NCBI RefSeq assembly: GCF_042186555.1
Contig: NC_133332.1
Span: 126,327,875-126,391,874 of the forward strand
Reading direction: 5' to 3'
DNA length: 64,000 bases
Source of the DNA: Aquarana catesbeiana
Taxonomy: Eukaryota; Chordata; Amphibia; Anura; Ranidae
The notes under the pieces are model-generated. The model worked only from the letters and a program-made list of their open reading frames with translations. It ran no database searches and was not told the origin of the DNA. Of this stretch, positions 1 to 10,815 are shown in pieces (within the stretch, counting starts at the first letter, position 1; every line of letters starts with the position of its first letter). The position numbers were made by a program, and so were the translations under genes.

Positions 1-766
<766 letters not shown>

Positions 767-1159
767 CTAAGAAGAAAGGCACAAAAAGATCGTTAAAGAG
801 ATTACAAAAAACACTAAATAAAGACACTACAGCAGACTCCAAATTTCCCAGAAGATAAAATATGCACATCTTACAACACTGTAAATATTTGTTAGTTTTG
901 GTTTAAAACATACAAAATACAGCAATATCTGAAAGTAATGTTTATATTGTTCATATGAGCACAAAGCCTGTGTGATTAAAGTTCACCACACACATTCCCA
1001 TTTATCCCTACAATATCATTTAGGTCTAGCACAAACTATGCAGTGCAAAGGCCTGCTGACAGGATACACACTGAATCGCTAGTTTAGATCTTCCGGTTAC
1101 AATGTTTTGGTAAGGGCTTGTTCATGCAGACACAGAAGTCCATACATTGTAGAAAAAAA
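767..1159. other. Intron, no feature seen
   Basis: AT-rich intron sequence directly upstream (minus-strand sense) of the exon at 686-766. No gene, terminal inverted repeat or RNA gene was recognised. Confidence 0.4.
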
Positions 1160-2775
1160 ATTTTTTGCTCATCGTAAAATCTATTAATGGCCTCCCTTCA
1201 TTCTTGACCATAAGGATTATATAAGCGCCACCTACAGGAGTATGACACCAATAAGAAAAAGAACATCACTGCCTATGGGCAATCCTAGCTGATATAAACC
1301 CCCTCTCTGCTATAGGCAAGCCAGTTAATCAGAAAGCAGTACAAGAAACCCTGTAGGGGAAACAAGAATCCTCAAACAGCCGTCTGCAAAACCTTGCGAC
1401 CAAAACAAGCATCTGAAGATGTAAAAACATCAACCTGATAAAAGGTTTGAACAGATGACCAAGTAACCACCTAGCAAACTTGAGACACAGATGCCTATGC
1501 CTGATGTCGGAATGCCCAAGAGGCACTAATCGGCCTGGTAGAGAGTGCCATAATGGGGAAAGGGAGGAGCCCAACCCTTAAGTCTGAACCACCGTCTGTG
1601 TGATCCAATAAGAAATGATGGCAAAGACTGCAGCCAGGCTTTTTTGTAGACTGTACGTGATCACAGAAGTTCCAGAAAGAAGCCATAGCAAACAGGTACA
1701 TAGAAACTGCCTCGACCACGCCCAAGGAGTGCAGCACAACTTCCTTAGGGTGCAAAGGATGTAGACAGAGCAGGTAGGACAATGTCCTCATTCAGATTAA
1801 ATAATCAGATACCACCTTTGGAATGGAAGAAGGACATGGACGGAGAATCACCTTATCAATCCCCTGCCCGGGTCCACGGTCGCCCATGCACATACTTAGG
1901 GACCAACCCAACATGACCACCCCCTAATCCACAAAAAATAGCCACTGCAAACGCAGGCAAAATGGCCGCAGGCCAAGACACACCAAGGATGGCTGCCATG
2001 GCTCCGGCAACCGCTACCCACAAATTGTTCAATCCCCTCAGAAGGAATAAACTCCGCTGGAGCCCAGAGTTAGGGTCCCCATCCCATAGCCACACAAGTA
2101 GAAACAGCAGGCAGACTCAAAGGCAAAAAGGTAAAGATGAAGGTGGCCGAGAAGTGAGGGGAGTGGGGGGGAGGAACTGACAGGAGAGACCCAAGGCCTG
2201 GAAGGGACTGCACAGTGCCAACCACCTCAGAAGTACCCATGCACCATACCACTGCTGAGGAAGAAGGGAGGCATCTACTTCCCACAGATTCACTTCCTAC
2301 CAAGGTAGGGGGCTGTCGGACAAGGTAACACTGACACAGACTACAGGCACCTCGACAAATGTGCCCTCACTGGCTGCCTTGGCGCAGGATGCAGCCAACC
2401 CAGCTTGTAGCTGTCTGTGTGCGCTTGGTAGCCAGTCTGGGGTGACTACTGGATTTAGATTATCCAACCTGTTGTCCAGCCCCGATGTTGATTGAAGATC
2501 TATGCAGGAAAAAAATCTCAGGAAAAGAAAGAAGGAAAAAAGTATTGATTCATAGATCTCAGCAGGGAACTAAATCTTAGCTCTTTAAAAACTAGGCAGA
2601 AATAACTGGCTTGCCTATAGTGGGGGGGGGGGGGGTTGCCAGGTAGGAGTGTCCAAATTCAGTGCTGTGTTCTTTTTCTGCCTAGTGTCCTACTCCGGTA
2701 GGTGGCGCTACATAAACCCTATGGTCAGAAGAAAACCTATGTCCATCAACGAATGCAAGAGAAAAAGAGTATCTC
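1160..2775 (-). mobile_element. Degenerate DIRS-like retrotransposon, internally deleted (copy A)
   Basis: The two ends are inverted copies of each other. The left end (about 1190-1250) carries gcgccacctacaggagtatg, and the reverse complement of the right end (about 2685-2745) carries gcgccacctaccggagtagg. The same terminal sequence bounds the larger element at 46047-50527. Internal sequence from about 1370 to 1700 matches the recombinase end of that larger element: 'gcaaaaccttgcg', then 'cccaagaggcacta', then 'gggaaa.ggagga'. The right half matches its 5' end, including the 'ccagccc.g..gttgattg.agatct' stretch near 2475-2500. The RT and RNase H region between them is missing, which explains the 1.6-kb length. 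Non-functional. The DIRS-like assignment comes from the inverted termini and the relation to the larger copy. Confidence 0.7.
1329..1791 (-). pseudogene. Remnant of a DIRS tyrosine recombinase C-terminus
   Basis: Two overlapping short minus-strand frames cover the part of the element that corresponds to the recombinase end in the copy at 46047-50527. Frames are broken several times and no catalytic Arg-His-Arg-Tyr set can be read. The assignment is by collinearity with the better copy, not by a clear protein match here. In intact elements this enzyme integrates a circular DNA intermediate. Confidence 0.45.
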
Positions 2776-2980
2776 TGCACCTAGGAGTCTCAGATAATGC
2801 ATACAGTCCCAGGACAAATCAGTGACCGACTGCGGCTGTATGCGTATAACCTCACATCTGAACATACAGGGATGTGTATCCTTGGGCACAGACTGTTATT
2901 AGGCCGTTCATTTGTAACTGTACGCATTTAGATGCTTGGATGTGCGGTTACCAGCACACAACAGCAGCTTGTCATTGATT

Positions 2981-3694
2981 TGTGTGCTGAGAATCTTGAA
3001 GAGGAACCCCGCCAAAATATTAAAAAAAAAAAAAAATCCCAGCCCCCCACCCTAGATGAATGAGTATTGGGGTACCCATTCACCTAAAAAAAAAAAAGTG
3101 TCAAAAATAAACAGACTACACATGTTTTTAAAATATTTTATTAAGGCAGCTCCAGCTCTTCTCCCTCTTCTGGTCCTTCTTCCCTCTCCAGTTCTCCTCC
3201 TCTCTGCACTGTCTTCTCCCGGTAAAAGAGCGAGAAGACCCGGCAAAAGAGCCAAAAGACAGCGGAGACAGTTGAACCAGAGAGGGGAGAAGGGCCGGCA
3301 GAGGGAGAAGACGTTGCGAGGAGAGGGAGAAGGGCCGGAGCTGCCCCAATAAAATACTTTAAAAACCTGTGTAGCTTGTTTATTTTTGACTTTTTTTTTT
3401 TTTTTTGGTGAATGGGTGGGGGGGGGGGGGTCAGGAAGAGGCCCTTGTCCTCAGCAACCTGGTGCCCCCACCCCATGTTGAGGGCATGTGGCCTGGTATG
3501 GTCCGGGGGGGGGGCGCGCTGGCTCGTATGGTCTGGATCTGGGGGGGGGGGGACCCCACGCCATTTTTATGGGGTGTGGGGGTTTCCCTTAAAATCCACA
3601 CCAGGCCGAGGGGTCTGGTATCGTTTTGGGGGGAAACCTCACGCAATTTTTTTTTTTTCTGGCGGGGCTCCCCTTCAAGATTCTCAGCACACAA
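2981..3694. repeat. Fold-back (long inverted repeat) element, copy 1
   Basis: The sequence reads nearly the same on both strands around a centre near 3220. The outer ends are 'gctgagaatcttgaag' (left, 2988 on) and its reverse complement 'cttcaagattctcagc' (right). Further in, 'agtgtcaaaaataaac' on the left mirrors 'gtttatttttgact' on the right, and 'ggcagctcc' mirrors 'ggagctgcc'. Long purine runs fill the core. A poly(A) signal AATAAA occurs in each orientation, at 3348-3353 (+) and 3137-3142 (-). It shares arm sequence ('gaggcccttgtcctca', 'gttgagggcatg.ggcctgg') with the fold-back element at 8740-9905, so the two are one family. Sequence at 2776-2980 just outside also looks repetitive. The purine-rich frames inside are low-complexity and are not called coding. 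Confidence 0.75.
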
Positions 3695-4550
3695 ATCACA
3701 CCACAAGTCGGATCATCTTGGTCCGACTTCTGGTGCGACTTCTATTCAAATCAATGGACTCCCATAGGAAACCACTGATTTTGAATAGAGGCAGAGAAAT
3801 ACAGCGTTAAGCCTTGTTAAACCGCGTTTAACACCCTTTACTGGCGTCTGGAGTTTTTACAGCTCTAGCGCTGAAGCCTCAGAACGCACTGGTCCTGGGT
3901 TTTTTTTTTTAGCTTAAAAACGCCAATGCCTATTACAAAACACCAGGGTGTGTATGAGGCCATAGAATAACATGGAGTGACATTTTTAAGCTGCAAAAAA
4001 ATAAAAAAAAAAAGCTAAAAAATGCAGCTGTAAAAGCGTCCTTGTATATGAGGCCTAATCATCATCTTTGGTGTGCAGTGACCACAACTTCTTATGCAGG
4101 ACATTTTCACAACGGTGGTAATTATTTTGACAGAAATGTCATGACCATAGATGAACACAAGAGCAGCCTTATCTCATTTGTGGAATACATAGGGGTGTCA
4201 GCACTTAAAACAAATATCTCAGATTTAGGTAGATGCCGTTTAAGCAGTTTCCAAGTGTCCAATATCTTTCTGGTACAACCTCCATACTGAAGTTCCTAGG
4301 TTTACACATCTGACACTTTATTTATAGGGGGTTTCACTCTCCTTGATGGGATTTTTAGTTTACTGTATTGGAGGATACATGGGAAGAAGTAGGAACATCC
4401 AAAAGGCGATTTGAAGGAAATCCTGCATCCATTGTGGGCAAAATTTGAGCTATGAACTGTAGCACAAAAGTCTTACCATCAGAGCCCTACAAAGATATTG
4501 GAAACCATGTGGTGACTCATTCTATGATTCTCCACCTCTAACTAAACTGC
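3695..4550. other. Intron with repeat-like sequence, no gene
   Basis: About 3790-4060 has the look of a short non-autonomous element: 'tatgaggcc' occurs near 3953 and again near 4047, with an A-rich core between, but ends could not be fixed. The rest, including a short open frame at 4042-4290, has no recognisable coding character. Confidence 0.35.
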
Positions 4551-4554
4551 TTAA

Positions 4555-5049
4555 AGTCTAACTCCACTTTTATTGAGAAAAAATAAATAAATCATTCCCC
4601 TCTGGGTGATCTATGTGTTGCAGAATCCTACCTTTTGTTATTCTGAAGAAACAGCTGTTGATCTGTGTTCATGTGTAACTCTAATGAGGAAAGGCAGGGT
4701 CTGCATCCCTTTAGACGCAATTTACTTTTGGGAGCACCTCGCCAAAAAAATTGCATTTTTGTTGCAGGAGATGCCCAAAAATCTGACTTGTATCTTACTG
4801 CAAACTTTTGGAAAAATCATTAGGCCAATCACAAAAGAAGGGAATTACATTTCTGGGGGCGTTCTGTACACCATCTGTGTACTGAACGCCTTCAGGTTGC
4901 CATATTGCATTATACAGTAAGGTACAGCACTGTAGAGTGAAAAGGAAAGATATTTTTTAAGAACATTAAATTCAAATATAACTTGTTTTGCAAGTGTATA
5001 TAGTAGATTATTTTTATTTGCTTTTCTCCCACGAAAGTGGAGTTGCCCT
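4555..5049. mobile_element. TTAA-flanked MITE
   Basis: TTAA occurs at 4551-4554 and 5050-5053. Inside it, the ends are inverted: agtctaactccacttt on the left and, read from the right, agggcaactccacttt (12 of 16 identical). No transposase is encoded. TTAA duplications are typical of piggyBac and Kolobok elements; the family cannot be settled from the ends alone. The open frame at 4606-4920 falls inside and is not considered a gene. Confidence 0.65.
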
Positions 5050-5051
5050 TT

Positions 5052-5231
5052 AAGGCCTCAGTCACACAGGCCTACCAATCCAAACACCTGTGCAGATGGC
5101 CGCCTTCATGCACATGAGATGCACAGTTGTTTTGTGTATTTACATGCAGGCAGTCCCCTTCACATGTATTGGGACACAGAGGCTGTACAGACACTGCCGC
5201 TGGTCCCAATTGGACAGTGAATGAGGCCTTA
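5052..5231. mobile_element. Small MITE with taaggcctca termini
   Basis: The left end taaggcctcagtcacac is mirrored by the right end, which read in reverse complement gives taaggcctcattcactg. It abuts the preceding TTAA MITE, sharing its flank. No coding content. Confidence 0.5.
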
Positions 5232-5327
5232 AAGTGGTTATTTTGTTCTTGTATATGGAGGAGGAAAGATACGAAAACTTTACAGGATACTAAAATTTAC
5301 GTACTCCTTATTAAAACACAATGTTAA

Positions 5328-5933
5328 AAGAGAAATTTCAGGTTTGGTATATTCCTACTGCTTGGACCTATGTAGCGATGTATAGACCCATACCTGGCCG
5401 ATGCCCCTGGAAGCAGGAAATCAATCAAGCAGACATCTCTACTATAGTGATCCCCACTTGCTTTTGGGTCTCACACTAAGCAGATGCCCCGATGCATTTT
5501 TTGAATAAATGCAAAGAATTCTCTGATTGGATGAGGTGGAGAGCGTGACATTACCACCCCACCTGTCCACCACTTCCAATCAGAGAACGCTTTGCATTAA
5601 TTCAGAAAATGCACAGTATTCTCTGAATGGTGCCCATGCTGAGCACCCCACCTCATGTGTTCAGAATGCAGAAGAGCAGCCACTCGACTTGGGACCTGGA
5701 AGCAAGTGAAGATCAATAGAGTAGCAGTGTCTACTTCAATGATTTCAAGCTTATAGGGGCATTGGCCAGGTATGGTATATGCAGCGTTACATTGCTCCAA
5801 GCTGGACCAATACAACTATGTAGAACATGCCGACGCATAGACTTATTCTTTTTTGCCTGTATTTTTTTGCCTGTATGTGTCCAAGCTGGACCAATATAAC
5901 TGTGTATAAAATAGCCATACCTGGAATTCTTCT
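5328..5933. mobile_element. TTAA-flanked MITE
   Basis: TTAA at 5324-5327 and 5934-5937 brackets inverted ends: aagagaaatttcaggtttgg on the left and agaagaattccaggtatgg read from the right. A roughly 25-bp motif around 'ccaagctggaccaatata' is repeated near 5799 and 5881. No transposase. Confidence 0.6.
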
Positions 5934-6478
5934 TTAATGTATAAAATAAAATATTTTTGCTCACAAGATGACCATGTTATAATTAAAGGGAAAATCTATC
6001 CAAATCTTGTAAAAAGTTACAGATGGAGGCAAGTTAGCTGAATCATCCAATGGCTTCTTATATTTCTCTTGGCAGCTGCAGTGGTGAGATCTCCCCTGCT
6101 AAGAGTCCTAATACAGTACCTCACAAAAGTGAGTACACCCCTCACATTTTTTGTAAATATTTTCATATATCTTTTCATGTGATAACACTGAAGAAATGTC
6201 ACTTTGCTACAATGTAAAAGTAGCGAGTGTACAGCTTGTATAACAGTGTAAATTTGCTGTCCCCTCAAAATAATTCAACACACAGTCATTAATGTCTAAA
6301 CCGCTGGACAAAAGTGAGTACACCCCTAAGTGAAAATGTCCAAATTGGGATCAATTAGCCATTTTTCCTCCCAGTGTCATGTGACTCATTAGGGTTACAA
6401 GGTCTCAGGTGTGAATGGGGAGCAGGTGTGTTACATTTGGTGTTAATCGCTCTCACACTGGTTACTGGAAGTTCAACA

Positions 6479-7622
6479 TGGCACCTCATGGCAAAGAACT
6501 CTGAGGATCTGAAAAAAATAATTGTTGCTCCACATAAAAATGGCCTAGGCCAGTGATGGCGAACCTTGGCATCCCAGATGTTTTGAAACTACATTTCCCA
6601 TGATGCTCAACTACACTGCAGATTGAATGAGCATCATGGGAAATGTAATTCCAAAACATCTGGGGTGTCAAGGTTCGCCATCACTGGCCTAGGCTATAAG
6701 AAGATTGCCAAAACCCTGAAACTGAGCTGCAGCACGGTGGCCAAGACCATACAGCAGTTTAACAGGACAGGTTCCACTCAGAACAGGCCTGGTCATGGTC
6801 GAACAAAGAGGTTGAGTGCACCTGCTCAGCTTCATATCCAGAGGTTGTCTTTGGGAAATAGATGTACGAGTGCTGCCAAGGTTGAAGGGGTGGGGGGTCA
6901 GCCTGTCAGTGCTCAGACAATACGCCGCACACTGCATCAAATTGATCTGCATGGCTGTCATCCCAGAAGGAAGCTTCTTCTAACCTCTTCTAAAGACATG
7001 CACAGTTTGCTGAAGACAAGCAGACACTTAGGACATGAATTACTAGAACCATGTCCTGTGGTCTGATGAGACCAAGATAAACTTATTTGGTTCAGATGGT
7101 GTCAAGCGTGTGTGGCGGCAACCAGGTGAGGAGTACAAAGACAAGTGTGTCTTGCCTACAGTCAAGCATGGTGGTGGGAGTGTTATGATCTGGAGCTGCA
7201 TGAGTGCTGCCAACACTGGGGAGCTACAGCTCATTGAGGGAACCATGAATGCCAGCATGTACTGTGACATACTAAGGCAGAGCATGATCCCCTATCTTCA
7301 GAGACTGGGCTGCAGGGCAGTATTCCAACATAACGACCCCAAACACACCTTCAAGATGACCACTGCTTTGCTAAAGAATCTGAGGGTAAAGATGATGGAC
7401 TGGCCAAGCATGTCTCCAGACCCAAACCCTATTGAGCATCTGTGGGGCATCCTTAAACAGAAGGTTGAGCAGCGCAAGGTCTCTAACATCCACCAGCTCC
7501 GTGATGTCATCATGGAGAATTGGAAAAGGACTCCAGTGGAAACCTGTGAAGCTCTGGTGAACTCCTTACCCAAGAGGGTTAAGGCAGTGCTGGAAAATAA
7601 TGGTGGCGACACAAAATATTGA
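6479..7622 (+). pseudogene. Broken Tc1-like transposase
   Basis: The frame starts at an ATG at 6479, meets a stop within about ten codons and is then cut by the MITE. On resuming ('GYKKIAKTLKLS', from about 6693) it shows the paired helix-turn-helix DNA-binding region and a GRPR-like linker, then a frameshift near 6985-7060. The catalytic half follows with WSDETK (first Asp, about 7066), the glycine-rich 'HGGGSVMIWSC' and 'NPIEHLWG' (the Glu). The middle motif reads FQHNDPKHT, where this group normally has Asp-Asn-Asp. Only 32 residues separate the remaining Asp from the Glu instead of 34, so the second catalytic Asp appears deleted by a 3-bp loss near 7332. Inactive. Confidence 0.9.
6551..6686. 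mobile_element. 136-bp hAT MITE inside the Tc1 element
   Basis: It has terminal inverted repeats of more than 30 bp beginning cagtgatggcgaaccttg, and exact 8-bp target-site duplications gcctaggc at 6543-6550 and 6687-6694. The 8-bp duplication points to hAT transposase. Removing the MITE and one duplication restores the transposase frame across 'HKNGLGYKKIA'. Confidence 0.92.
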
Positions 7623-7869
7623 CACATTGGGCCCAATTTGGACATTTTCACTTAGAGGTGTACTCACTTTTGTTGCCAGCGGTTTAGACATTAATGGCTG
7701 TGTGTTGAATTATTTTGAGGGGACAGCAAATTTATACTGTCGTACAAGCTGTACACTCACTATGTTACATTGTAGCAAAGAGTCATTTCTTCAGTGTTGC
7801 CACATAAAAAGATATAATAAAATATTTACAAACATGTGAGGGGTATACTCACTTTTGTGAGATACTGTA

Positions 7870-8392
7870 TTCCCATATCAGATGCTGTAAGGTCCAAAAG
7901 ACAAATTGAGGCCATGTCAATATACCCACAGTAGATGGTCAACAATAAAGATTTCAAAAGTTTTTAGCTTTAACGCTATGTGCAGAACAGATCAACGCTG
8001 GCTCAACACAAGTGCAAGAAGAAAACAATTCGTATTTTTGTGTCTTCTATGCCCTGTTCACACCACAATGCTGTGTTAAGGTGGGTTCCGTCCGTAGCAT
8101 ATAAAAATACAGGCATACTGCGTTTTTTTTTTTTCACACCGCTCTTCACGTCAGCGTATCTCACTGTTGTGGTGCATAGAGATGAATTAAGTGTAATTTT
8201 GTTATAAGGCTAGGTTCACATCTGTGAAGAGATGGGTGTATTCCCCAAAACACTGAATGCAGTTTCCCGCAAGGTGCAAAATGAATGGGCTGCTGCGCCA
8301 GTGCAAACACGGCTCTCAGTGCCGTCTAGATTTGAAACTAGCCTAATGCAACAAAAACGTTAATGCACGACTCCTTCCTTTACCACTCTTAA
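7870..8392. other. Intron, mostly featureless, with one small MITE-like unit
   Basis: No gene seen. A short inverted-end unit lies at about 8205-8344: 'aggctaggttcacatctg' on the left and, read from the right, 'aggctagtttcaaatcta'. Confidence 0.35.
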
Positions 8393-8530
8393 GCCCCATA
8401 CACACGATAGGACTTGGTACAAACTTTCCCTTGGATTTTTGTACAAAGGGCGTTGCCCAAAAGTTTGTCTTGCATACAGATGACAGGACTTTTCCAGCCA
8501 ACTTTCACCAAATCACATGGTTTTTCAGCT
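8393..8530. mobile_element. Fragment of a gtgtacacac-type MITE
   Basis: Contains 'catacacacgataggac' and a later 'gacaggacttttcc', resembling the termini and interior of the elements at 10000-10237, 12751-13157 and 63282-63715. Ends are not clear, so it is listed as a fragment. Confidence 0.4.
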
Positions 8531-9184
8531 CTTTACCACCACCCTTTGGTCAACTTCTTTATTGTATTCTGATATTGTGTCAATCTCGCCACTTTTATTG
8601 GCGAGATTGACACCTTGCGAGCTGGGTTCACACTGGTGCGGGGATCCGAGTTGGATCCCCGCCAATACCAGGCACTGTGTTTGGTATGAATCTTGAGGGG
8701 AACTCCACACCAAATTTTAAATAAAAAACCGGCATGGGTTCCCCTCCAGGGGCATACCAGGCCCTTAGATCTGGTATGGATTTTAAGGGTAACCCCCTAC
8801 GCCAACAAAACGGCGTGGGGGTCCCCCCAAAATCCATACCAGACCCTTATCGGAGCACGCAGCCTGGCCGGTCAGGAAAGGGGGTGGGGACGAGCGAGCG
8901 CCCCCCCCCTCCTGAGCCGTACTAGGCCGCATGCCCTCAACATGGGGGGGGTGGGTGCTTTGGGGGAGGGGGGCGCCCTGCGGGCCCCCCCACCCCAAAG
9001 CACCTTGTCCCCATGTTGATGAGGAAAAGGGCCTCTTCCCGACAACCCTGGCCGTTGGTTGGCGGGGGGCTTATCGGAATCCGGGAGCCCCCTTTAATAG
9101 GATGACATGACCACGCCCCCTTATGACCTCACAGTCCCAGCATGCCCCGGAACTGTGATGTCATAGGGGGGCGGGGTCCCCGCC

Positions 9185-9192
9185 TATATAAG
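9185..9192 (+). promoter_or_regulatory. TATA-box-like TATATAAG in the fold-back loop
   Basis: TATATAAG follows the GC-rich ggcggggtccccgcc (9171-9184), an arrangement that looks like a core promoter with a GC box. A poly(A) signal follows 232 bp downstream. Whether it is used is unknown; the reading is from motifs only. Confidence 0.4.
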
Positions 9193-9423
9193 TCCGTTGC
9201 GGAGCGCTCAGAGAGCATTCCAGCTGGAGAGAGCATCGTGTCAACATCTCTGGAAGAGAAGAGGGGAGAAGACGATCCAGAAGTCCGGGCCACCGCTGGC
9301 AAAAGAGCGGCAGAAGATAGCGGTGGAGCTGGCAGAGGATGCGGACACCGGGAGAAAACACCAGGGAGACCGCCGAAGTCGGAAGAAGACCCCCGAAGTC
9401 GGAAGAAGACCCCGGAGCTGCCT

Positions 9424-9429
9424 AATAAA
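9424..9429 (+). terminator. Poly(A) signal AATAAA in the fold-back loop
   Basis: AATAAA is followed about 25 bp later by 'ctgtgtactgtgttttttatt', a GT/T-rich stretch of the kind found after cleavage sites. The same block (aataaa.tactttaaaaacctgtgta) is conserved in the copy at 2981-3694, at 3348. Confidence 0.45.
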
Positions 9430-9999
9430 TTACTTTAAAAACCTGTGTACTGTGTTTTTTATTGACACTTTTTTCCCTAGGTGAATGGGTAGGGGTATGA
9501 TGTACCCCATACTCATTCACATAGGGTGGGGGGCCGGGATCTGGGGGCCCCCTTATTAAAGGGGGCTCCCGGATTCCGATAAGCCCCCTGCCCGCAGACC
9601 CCAACAATCAATGGCCAGGGTTGTCGGGAAGAGGCCCTTGTCCTCATCAACATGGGGACAAGGTGGTTTGGGGGGCCCAGCCCCCCATGTTGAGGGCATG
9701 CGGCCTGGTACGGCTCAGGAGGGGGGGGGGGGGGCGCGCGCTCGCTCGTCCCCACCCTCTTTCCTGACTGGCCAGGCTGCGTGCTCGGATAAGGGTCTGG
9801 TATGGATTTTAGGGGGACCCCCACACCGTTTTTTCGGCGTGGGGGTTACCCTTAAAATCCATACCAGACCGAAGGGCTTGGTATTCTCCAGAGGGAAATT
9901 CCCTCTCGCGCCCGCCGCAGTAGGAAAATGTGTTTTTCCTATTGCAGCTAGCTCGAGATTTACAGTACCCTGCCGCCGAGAACCAGCGCGATCCGATCG

Positions 10000-10237
10000 C
10001 ACTGGAAACATTCTCGCGGCTGCGTACTGTAGTTTGTACAAAGGTCCGATGGCTTTGTGTACACACGATCGGACTTTTGTTGCCGGAAAGTTTGTCCGTT
10101 CGCACAGCCAACAAAAGTCCGATGGAAACTGAAAAAGTTTGTCCGATGGAGCGTACACACGGTCGGATGTTGCTCCAAAACAGCTAATTTGCATGTTTGT
10201 TGTCAAGAAGTCCGATCGTGTGTACGGCCCTTTACAC
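10000..10237. mobile_element. Partial gtgtacacac-type MITE
   Basis: 'gtgtacacacgatcggactt' near 10060, 'gtacacacggtcggatg' near 10153 and, at the right end, 'gtccgatcgtgtgtacggcc' near 10210 are forward and inverted copies of one terminal motif. The left end was not delimited. Same group as 12751-13157 and 63282-63715. Confidence 0.5.
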
Positions 10238-10352
10238 AACGGGCACTGGTCTGCATGTTAAAATGGCCTATTTTAGCATGCAGGCTGGTGTGAACAAGTC
10301 CTAAATCATGCTGTACATTTAACCATATAAAGATCCAAACAAGAATACTTAC

Positions 10353-10442
10353 CTGTACTAAGAAGATTATAAGAAAATAAAAGTTTGCAATTCTTCTGAA
10401 CTGCTCAAACAGGTTTTTTGGAATAAAGTTCCACACAGTGTA
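10353..10442 (-). CDS. ATP11C: P4-ATPase flippase exon encoding membrane helix 1 (ATP11C-like)
   Basis: A 90-bp, 30-codon minus-strand exon bounded by TTTTCTCTTGCAG upstream and GTACAG|GTAAGT downstream, in phase 0 at both ends. It encodes VWNFIPKNLFEQFRR followed by IANFYFLIIFLVQ. The FEQFRR-x-ANFYFL block is a hallmark of P4-ATPases and leads into the first membrane helix, part of the lipid path in this family. It joins in frame to the exon at 36860-36979 upstream and the one at 686-766 downstream. No damage is visible. Alternatives are ATP11A or ATP11B, which are nearly identical here. Confidence 0.9.
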
Positions 10443-10552
10443 CTGCAAGAGAAAAAACACAAGACTTACAATGACTTTCTAAACATAGAACTATGGCCTT
10501 CAATTAAAAAAAAAAATTAAAATTATATAATAATAATAAAAAATAAATATAT

Positions 10553-10590
<38 letters not shown>

Positions 10591-10815
10591 GTAGGCCATA
10601 AATTATTAGTTGTCTTGTAGTCCCACAAATATCTGTTCCTACCAGTGAAATCCACCTAATGTAGCTTATGTTGATAGTGGGGCAACAATGCTGCATTGCT
10701 CCTGAATGCAGAGCAGAGTCGCCTACTTGCATTGCAGCGGGATGAAAAAAAAAAAAAGTTGCAGGGGGCATGGCTATCAGCATTGTCACTGCTGATTCAC
10801 CAGCCTGTACACTTT
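10443..10815. repeat. Intron with AT-rich low complexity and a (TA)n(CA)n microsatellite
   Basis: Poly-A and AAT-type sequence from about 10505 leads into a (TA)n run at about 10551-10567, followed by (CA)n to about 10590. No gene. Confidence 0.6.

Larger units (their letters stand above)
6114..7867 (+). mobile_element. Tc1-like DNA transposon, nearly full length
   Basis: The element is flanked by TA at 6112-6113 and 7868-7869. It has about 220-bp terminal inverted repeats of the IR/DR type: an outer direct repeat (gtgagtacacccctcac) and an inner one (gtgagtacacccctaag) in each arm. One degraded transposase frame runs on the plus strand. A 136-bp hAT MITE is inserted at 6551-6686; without it the element is about 1.6 kb, usual for the family. 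It sits in the intron between the 686-766 and 10353-10442 exons, in the opposite orientation to the gene. Confidence 0.93.
8740..9905. repeat. Fold-back element with ~360-bp arms and a promoter/poly(A)-bearing loop, copy 2
   Basis: The left arm (about 8740-9102) is closely matched by the reverse complement of the right arm (about 9545-9905). Shared blocks include 'ctggtatggattttaagg', 'ggtggggacgagcgagcg', 'ccgcatgccctcaacatg' and 'cggaatccgggagccccc'. The loop (about 9103-9544) contains a palindromic CRE/ATF-like tgatgtcat context, a TATA box and a poly(A) signal. Two 20-bp tandem units (cgaagtcggaagaagaccc) lie at about 9374-9412. The open frame 9142-9438 starts upstream of the TATA box and has no recognisable homology, so it is not called a gene. 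The family also includes 2981-3694. Confidence 0.8.

Noticed and set aside
3052..3810. Several overlapping frames on both strands
   Set aside because: They are the two readings of a palindromic purine-rich repeat, full of Lys/Glu/Gly runs.
4606..4920. 104-codon frame
   Set aside because: Lies wholly inside a TTAA MITE, with no start context or homology to support it.
9142..9438. 98-codon plus-strand frame in the fold-back loop
   Set aside because: It starts upstream of the TATA box, has low-complexity Glu/Lys/Arg composition and no recognised homology, and the related copy at 2981-3694 does not preserve it.
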